Shown here in pieces: positions 6,616 to 10,740 of a stretch of 10,740 nucleotides of DNA. The stretch is taken from positions 1 to 10,740 of the forward strand of contig JACDGC010000072.1 of assembly GCA_013815535.1 (NCBI GenBank), given 5' to 3'. Position 1 is the stretch's first letter. Each line of letters opens with the position of its first letter. Source of the DNA: Ktedonobacterales bacterium (GTDB lineage Bacteria > Chloroflexota > Ktedonobacteria > Ktedonobacterales > JACDGC01). The notes beneath the pieces are model-generated. The model ran no database searches and was not told the DNA's origin. It worked only from the letters and a program-made list of their open reading frames with translations. Both the position numbers and the translations under genes were made by a program.

Positions 6616-9227
6616 TAGCGGTACTCCTCATAGCGGGGCAAGGACGCCATATCCGGCAGGGTGTCCGGCACATTCGCCACCGCGACCGGAGCCGGCGGTG
6701 CCGGAACCACACCGCTGCCCGTCTCCCACAGCCCCTGGGCTTCGATATCGCGGAGCCGCTGGGCGAGGATGACCTCCTGCGCCTCGTTGGCCGCGAGGAA
6801 CTCCGCCAGCCGTTTGCCGTCGGCGCGCACGCGCGTCTGCCCATGCAGTGCCTGCTGCCGTCGCCACTCCGCGACGGCGATGAGCCACTCCCGCTCGGAA
6901 CGGCCATGGACCTCGGCGTAGCGATCCGCGTGACAGGGAACCCACTGGTCCCGCACGTAAGCAAAGGCGAGGCCCATATCGAACGGCTCGTAGCGCACCG
7001 GCACGGAGGTTCCCGCGACGCCGGGGGCGCGCAACATCTCGTGCCAGTAGTGCAGATAATTGACCGTGATGCCCTGACCGGGCTGCACTTTGGCCTGGCC
7101 GCTGTGGGTGGTGGGCCGACTCATCATCAGGAACTCTTCCGCGTACGGGATGCGCTTGTGCTCGCGCGCCCCGGCCAGCGCCATGCCCAGTTCGTAGGTT
7201 TCGCGGGGACTGGCCCCCAGCGCCGGATGTTCCGTCTGGTCATACACGTCGTAGGCCCACGTGTGCAGCCGCTCGGCCAGCGCCCCCAAGGTCCACACGG
7301 CCAAGCGCTTCGGATCGACCTCTTTGGTCACCTGGCGCGGCACTTTGGTCGCCTGGGTGTTGCCGCGCAGCGTGTGGAGGAACTGGGTATTGCTGGTGCC
7401 AAAGAGGCGCTCGATGACCGAACCAAAGCGCGGTTCGTTGCCGGGCCGCCCCTTGCGGGTGATGCCGTAGCGATGCAGCAGCGCCTCGAAGTAGACGCCG
7501 CGAAACTCCTTGCCCCCATCAACGACCAGATCCTGCGGCAGCCGCTCGAAGCGGCGCACGCACAGCCGCAGGGCCATCAAGCAACTGCGATAGCTGGGCG
7601 GATCGTAGGTGACATACACGGAGAGCAGCCGGCGCGTGTACGCATCGATCAGGAAGGTTGCCCAGGGGCGTCCCAACCCCTTGCCGGTGACCGAGGAGAC
7701 CAGTTCGAGATCCAATTGGGTATGGTCCAGATGGGCAATCGCCCAGGGGCGTTCCCCATGCCGGGGCGTGGTCTGCTCCAGGTGCCAGTAGAACGGCTGC
7801 TGGGGGTAGGCCGCGCGCTTGCCGCTGCGGGCCGCGGTGAGCGGGGCACCCACCTTGAGCCGGGCAGCCCGGTAGAAGGAACGGTAACTTACCGGTGGAA
7901 TGCCACGCTGCTCACAGGCGTGCTGATACCGCACGAACACCGACCACACCGAGGGCTTCTGGGGCGCGGCATACCACTGCTTCAGCGCGTCCTCCATTGC
8001 GGTGCGCGCGGCGGGGTCGCTGCGCGGCTCCCGGCTGCCCCGTTCGTTGAGGTGGGGCAGCAGGCCCACGTAGCCGCAGCCCTCTTCGTCTTCCGCTGCC
8101 CGGAACAGCGCCGCCCAGCGCGCCAGGGTACGCGGGGCGGTGGGGACCGTCTCGCCCTGCCACCACGCCTGCAACTGGGTGTAGCGCTCATTCGCCGCGG
8201 CCATCATCTTCGGACTGGCGGCGGTGAGGCGACGCCGCACCTCAGGCGTCATTGGCGGGGGATCAGCCGCGGTCTGGATGTGCAACGCCCCCTCGCGCAG
8301 CAGTCGCTGGAATTGGGTCCGGGTGAGCGTGACGGCGGGGCCGAGCTCGGGTTGGAGGGTGACGAACTCGCCCAGTTCCAGGGGGATCCAGCTCCGCCCA
8401 TCCCACCGCAACGTCGTGACGCTGGTCGCCGCAGGTGTCGCCGCAGCACGGGCCTGCGCCGCGCTGGCAGCATCGGGATACAGCGCCACCTGGGCATGGC
8501 GAGTCAGGGGCGTGGCAGCGAGGTCCACGTACACCGTTTCGTTGGCGATGAGCGCATACAGGGTGTCGAGGGCCACCTGCTCCAGAAGCGTGTCAAGCAT
8601 GATGCCGGGTTGGGCACGCACCCGCGCCAGCACCTGTTCAACGACGGGAGCATCCAAGGGCGGCGGCGACGCCCAGTAATCCCGCAGGAAGCGCAGATTC
8701 TCGATGAGCAGGGGCGCGACGGTGGCCGATGAGCGCACCCGATAGGTCAACCCCAGGGTTTCGGCGTATTCCTCGCCAGGGGAGCAGCGCCACACCCCCA
8801 GCACATCCTGCCGGTAGCGATTGGGCATCGAGCGCGCCAGCTTCTCCAGCGCTTTTTCCGGCTTCCACTCTTCCCACCCCGCAGACACGGTGCGCAGGAC
8901 GAAGAAGTCGGGGGTGTGCCATTGCTTCGTGCGGTTGTTCCTCAGCGCGTCATACCGCAGGGGAATCCGCGACGCCTGATCGTAGTATTCGAGCACGTCC
9001 GGGTCACGTTCCATCAGGTAGATGGCCCACTGTTCCACCCCGTGACTCTCGAATTGGATGCGCCGCCCCGGCATCTTCACCGAGGAATACGTGCCAGGGA
9101 CATTACCGACGCGCGACCGCACCTGGCGCACCGGGGCACCAGTGCGGATCGCCGTGACAGCGGCATCGGCTTCGGGACTCAGGTGAAGGCGCTGCACCCA
9201 CAGCGCGTACTCCTCGGCGGTCAACAT
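6615..9227 (-). CDS. tnsAB: TnsA-TnsB fusion: endonuclease plus DDE transposase
   Basis: This 870-residue protein combines both cutting activities of a Tn7-like transposon. Residues about 40-170 resemble TnsA: E60/E65 in FESHGVEQW, D107 in HTPDFFV and E120-x-K122 in GWEEWKPEK form an intact PD-(D/E)xK-type site that would cut the 5' ends. Residues about 330-470 are basic helical DNA-binding segments. The TnsB/Mu-type catalytic core has D501 (AHLDHTQLD), D570 (VVDGGKEF) and E606 (GSVIERLFG), a DD(35)E arrangement that cuts and joins 3' ends. The Mu-type beta-barrel region follows (about 690-760), then a Pro/Ala-rich linker and an acidic tail (PDMASLPRYEEYR) that may contact TnsC. The start is the ATG at 9227 with AAGGAG 6 nt upstream, 21 nt after the toxin gene. 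Fused TnsAB proteins are known from some Tn7-like elements, including some type I-B CRISPR-associated ones. Confidence 0.9.
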   Translation of the reverse strand: MLTAEEYALWVQRLHLSPEADAAVTAIRTGAPVRQVRSRVGNVPGTYSSVKMPGRRIQFESHGVEQWAIYLMERDPDVLEYYDQASRIPLRYDALRNNRTKQWHTPDFFVLRTVSAGWEEWKPEKALEKLARSMPNRYRQDVLGVWRCSPGEEYAETLGLTYRVRSSATVAPLLIENLRFLRDYWASPPPLDAPVVEQVLARVRAQPGIMLDTLLEQVALDTLYALIANETVYVDLAATPLTRHAQVALYPDAASAAQARAAATPAATSVTTLRWDGRSWIPLELGEFVTLQPELGPAVTLTRTQFQRLLREGALHIQTAADPPPMTPEVRRRLTAASPKMMAAANERYTQLQAWWQGETVPTAPRTLARWAALFRAAEDEEGCGYVGLLPHLNERGSREPRSDPAARTAMEDALKQWYAAPQKPSVWSVFVRYQHACEQRGIPPVSYRSFYRAARLKVGAPLTAARSGKRAAYPQQPFYWHLEQTTPRHGERPWAIAHLDHTQLDLELVSSVTGKGLGRPWATFLIDAYTRRLLSVYVTYDPPSYRSCLMALRLCVRRFERLPQDLVVDGGKEFRGVYFEALLHRYGITRKGRPGNEPRFGSVIERLFGTSNTQFLHTLRGNTQATKVPRQVTKEVDPKRLAVWTLGALAERLHTWAYDVYDQTEHPALGASPRETYELGMALAGAREHKRIPYAEEFLMMSRPTTHSGQAKVQPGQGITVNYLHYWHEMLRAPGVAGTSVPVRYEPFDMGLAFAYVRDQWVPCHADRYAEVHGRSEREWLIAVAEWRRQQALHGQTRVRADGKRLAEFLAANEAQEVILAQRLRDIEAQGLWETGSGVVPAPPAPVAVANVPDTLPDMASLPRYEEYR

Positions 9228-9248
9228 GGCCTGCTCCTTCCTGTGTCT

Positions 9249-9944
9249 TCAGGCAATGAGTGCGGATGCCAGTCGAGGCACGCTCGGCAATCCCGCGCGG
9301 GGATCGATGGCGGCGACCGCCGTTTGGAGGGTTGTACGGTCGGCCTGATCCACCGTCGCCAGATCCCCACCCACAAAGTACACCAAGGCTTTGAGGCTCT
9401 CCGCAGGCGGGAAGCTCGTGCCAAAGAGCGTTGCGGCCCCACCAAGGCCCGTGGTCAGGGACATCCCGCTGCGGAGGAGCGCGGCCACATCCCGATAATC
9501 TTTGGCTTCGACGCGCTGCAAAACGACCTTCAATTTGTGCGCCAGGAGATCTTCGGGCGCGGCCACGGCGGCCACCCCATCGGCGGTCAGTTCCGGCTCC
9601 CCAATGCGTCCCACGTCAATCCCTCCAAAGAAGGAAACTTTGACCAGGGTGCCCGGCGCTCCAGCAACGGGGGAGGGATGTGCCACCTGTACCGTCCAGG
9701 TGTTGGGTGCCAATTGGATGGTTTGGGCGCTGGCAAGGAGCGCTATCTGCTGGAACAGCGCCGTTTGATCGAGCGGCTGGTCCGTGAAAAAGTCAAAATC
9801 CAGGGAGGGACGATGGCCCAGCCGCAAGGCGATGGCCGTCCCGCCGTACAACACGAATCCCAACGTCGGCAGGGGTGCCAGCGACGGCCACACCCCCTGC
9901 TGTTCGGGGGGGAGCACTCCCACATGAGGGACAAAACGACGCAT
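9249..9944 (-). CDS. AbiEii/AbiGii (DUF1814) nucleotidyltransferase, toxin-like
   Basis: A 231-residue nucleotidyltransferase-fold protein of the AbiEii group, toxins that transfer nucleotides to RNA or protein targets and arrest growth, often providing phage defence. The active-site motif GGTAIALRLGHRPSLDFDFF runs from 34 to 53, with G34-G35 and the metal-binding D49-x-D51. A second signature, AHKLKVVLQRVEAKDYRDV (135-153), carries K137, K148-D149 and D152, as in the family's C-terminal motif. The length is normal and no key residue seems lost. The start is the ATG at 9944, with AGGA about 7 nt upstream. The 117-aa partner ends 31 nt upstream, and tnsAB starts 21 nt downstream on the same strand. 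That spacing implies a shared transcript. The toxin activity is inferred from family; some relatives act as antitoxins or other enzymes. Confidence 0.85.
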   Translation of the reverse strand: MRRFVPHVGVLPPEQQGVWPSLAPLPTLGFVLYGGTAIALRLGHRPSLDFDFFTDQPLDQTALFQQIALLASAQTIQLAPNTWTVQVAHPSPVAGAPGTLVKVSFFGGIDVGRIGEPELTADGVAAVAAPEDLLAHKLKVVLQRVEAKDYRDVAALLRSGMSLTTGLGGAATLFGTSFPPAESLKALVYFVGGDLATVDQADRTTLQTAVAAIDPRAGLPSVPRLASALIA

Positions 9945-9975
9945 GCGGGATCCTTTCTCGCGGGATCACCCACGT

Positions 9976-10329
9976 TCAGGCGTGTTCAGGAAGGCGACGG
10001 TGGGGGAGGGGGGGCGGCGTCCCATTGACCGGGACCAGTCCCAGATACAACTGCCAGAAAGCCCACGAACGTTCCGTGAACCACCCTGGCTCAGCCTGCA
10101 TCAGCAGAGGGCGTAAGACCTCGGTTGGCCACACCGTCAGCAGCCGTCCGATATCCGTAAAGGTCCCCAGATTCATGACTTGCGCGACAATCCGTTCGGG
10201 GTAAGCGAGGGCCGCATCCACGGTCTTCCACCAAATGTAGCGTGCCGCGAAGTCGCACAGGAGCTCATCCTGCATGGCCTGCTGAAGGGATACCATGGGC
10301 GCGAGCGAGGAAATCGGGGGATCACTCAT
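9976..10329 (-). CDS. Small partner of the AbiEii-like protein, likely antitoxin
   Basis: This 117-residue protein has no signal peptide or membrane segment. A helical region around residues 14-60 reads ERIVAQVMNLGTFTDIGRLL, and a conserved-looking core at 80-97 reads EPGWFTERSWAFWQLYLG. The pattern (a V-M-N-x-G-T/D-x-x-D segment, then W-F-x-x-R-S-W-x-x-W near the end) is typical of small DUF6922-like proteins encoded just before AbiEii-family toxins. It differs from AbiEi, which is larger and has a winged helix. The role is therefore inferred as antitoxin. The start is the ATG at 10329 with GGAGG 7 nt upstream; the open frame reaches 10440 but includes leader sequence. It is first in the operon, as antitoxins often are. 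The tail (residues 100-117) is Pro-rich and probably disordered. Confidence 0.7.
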   Translation of the reverse strand: MSDPPISSLAPMVSLQQAMQDELLCDFAARYIWWKTVDAALAYPERIVAQVMNLGTFTDIGRLLTVWPTEVLRPLLMQAEPGWFTERSWAFWQLYLGLVPVNGTPPPLPHRRLPEHA

Positions 10330-10364
10330 GAGCAGACCTCCACACAGCGGCTCAGCGAAATAGC

Positions 10365-10396
10365 GGGGGCGACTCCCCCAAGGACACAAGGCCTTG
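10365..10396 (-). promoter_or_regulatory. Leader hairpin and palindrome ahead of the antitoxin gene
   Basis: In the predicted leader a perfect 5-bp GGGGG/CCCCC hairpin with a 5-nt loop (10365-10379) lies next to a perfect 10-bp palindrome CAAGGCCTTG (10387-10396). Both sit between the candidate -10 box (10415-10420) and the start codon at 10329. An autoregulatory operator or an RNA control element is possible, but each element is short. Confidence 0.3.
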
Positions 10397-10414
10397 CTTG
10401 CCATCTCATGCTTC

Positions 10415-10445
10415 AGTATACCTGATGAGCGACCCCACATGCCAG
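10415..10445 (-). promoter_or_regulatory. Candidate promoter of the toxin-antitoxin/tns operon
   Basis: On the minus strand TATACT (10415-10420; 5 of 6 to TATAAT) has a poor -35 partner: CTGGCA (10440-10445) matches 4 of 6 to TTGACA with a 19-bp spacer. The -10 lies 86 bp before the antitoxin start, and no other promoter-like sequence is evident ahead of tnsAB. It may drive all four genes. It abuts the repeats at 10447-10476, so a protein bound there would be well placed to control it. Confidence 0.4.
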
Positions 10446-10446
10446 C

Positions 10447-10564
10447 GTTTTGCCAGAGATACTGGCAGTTTTGCCATGATTACGAATAATGTCGCACAGA
10501 AAATGTCGGTGAGCAACCGGAGGAGTGGAAAATACGGGCGATGCGTTCGTCTCGCCAGTATCTC
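10447..10564. repeat. Cluster of short direct and inverted repeats, possible transposon right end
   Basis: GTTTTGCCA occurs twice in direct orientation, 21 bp apart (10447-10455 and 10468-10476). Between them TGCCAG and CTGGCA form a small inverted repeat (10451-10456, 10462-10467). GAGATACTGGC (10456-10466) recurs inverted as GCCAGTATCTC at 10554-10564. The second GTTTTGCCA is part of the 14-bp match to 3288-3301. Such spacing resembles multiple TnsB-type binding sites at a transposon end, and it could also serve as an operator. No clean TGT...ACA tips with a 5-bp target duplication could be defined. The stretch 10440-10716 holds no convincing gene. Confidence 0.4.
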
Positions 10565-10716
10565 GGTCAACAACCAGACGTCTAAGTAAGAGGCACAGGC
10601 TTAGCACGTAATCGGCTCTGACACACTTTTGGTGACGCTGCCTGGTTCTTGATTCCTTGACCGGCATCGGACTTCGTGTTTAGCAAGAGTTTCTCACCTG
10701 AACACGGAGGTGTCGC

Positions 10717-10740
10717 TTGGATCTCGTGACCTTCTTAGGA
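10717..10740 (+). CDS. Possible start of a plus-strand gene running off the window
   Basis: GGAGG (10706-10710) is followed after 6 nt by TTG (10717-10719) and eight open codons reading MDLVTFLG to the end of the window. TTGACC (10657-10662) upstream could be a -35 box, but its -10 (TTTAGC/TTAGCA) is weak. If real, this gene lies outside the transposon and diverges from it. Too little is present to suggest a function. Confidence 0.2.

Noticed and set aside
5281..6618. Plus-strand open frame of 445 codons opposite tnsC
   Set aside because: The composition is His/Gln/Arg-rich and it has no recognisable motif. It mirrors the well-supported ATPase on the other strand.
6843..8732. Plus-strand open frame of 629 codons opposite tnsAB
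   Set aside because: It is an antisense by-product of GC-rich coding. The minus strand carries intact nuclease and DDE motifs.
8916..10028. Plus-strand open frame of 370 codons opposite the tnsAB start and the toxin gene
   Set aside because: It crosses two supported minus-strand genes, and its sequence shows no domain.
74..10566. Ten-base match CCGAGATACT between the 5' palindrome and 10557-10566
   Set aside because: Matches of ten bases are expected many times by chance in a window of this length, and the left copy is coding sequence of the pseudogene.
3166..10597. TGTGCC (3166) and GGCACA (10592-10597) as transposon tips, with near-matching 5-bp flanks (GGCCT and GGCTT)
   Set aside because: Only six bases match, the similarity does not continue inward, and the flanks differ at one base. 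The left copy is part of a hairpin arm. Chance is likely.
10413..10667. Minus-strand open frame of 84 codons upstream of the antitoxin
   Set aside because: It overlaps the repeat cluster and candidate promoter, has no ribosome-binding site, and its composition is not protein-like.
1..10740. CRISPR-associated transposon
   Set aside because: No repeat-spacer array, Cas gene or TniQ was seen. The TnsAB fusion alone does not imply CRISPR guidance.

Overview
The window is probably from a GC-rich, gene-regulation-heavy bacterium. The combination of a STAND (NB-ARC plus TPR) protein, degenerate helix-turn-helix genes and abundant mobile DNA is reminiscent of Chloroflexota (Ktedonobacteria-like), but no marker gene is present and the assignment is tentative. 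Every well-supported gene lies on the minus strand, so the window reads right to left. The ends (about 1-3300 and 10440-10740) look moderate in GC, while 3340-10330 is visibly GC-richer. This fits a mobile block inserted into a different background.

Right to left: 10440-10740 is non-coding, with short direct and inverted repeats that could be transposase-binding sites. At 9249-10329 is a two-gene toxin-antitoxin-like pair: a 117-aa partner followed by an AbiEii/DUF1814-type nucleotidyltransferase. Only 21 nt later come tnsAB (6615-9227), a single protein joining a TnsA-type endonuclease to a TnsB/Mu-type DDE transposase, and tnsC (5533-6615), an AAA+ ATPase with a C-terminal AT-hook. tnsAB and tnsC share one base at a TAATG junction. 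The spacing suggests that the partner, toxin, transposase and ATPase form one operon. No TniQ/TnsD/TnsE target selector and no CRISPR array is visible.

Beyond a 263-bp gap with a good promoter and a leader hairpin lies a CPA1-family Na+/H+ antiporter (3653-5269). It is followed by a decayed tail of a cation-efflux (CDF) transporter (3382-3549). Both may be cargo.

At 330-3083 one long STAND gene encodes a helical N-terminus, an NB-ARC ATPase and TPR repeats, but it is cut by a single in-frame TAA at 1620-1622. The left edge (119-284) holds an excisionase-like helix-turn-helix pseudogene with a frameshift and an amber codon. Its 3' end runs into a perfect 37-bp inverted repeat.

The most interesting system is the TnsAB-TnsC element, which lacks a visible target selector and appears to share its operon with a toxin-antitoxin module.
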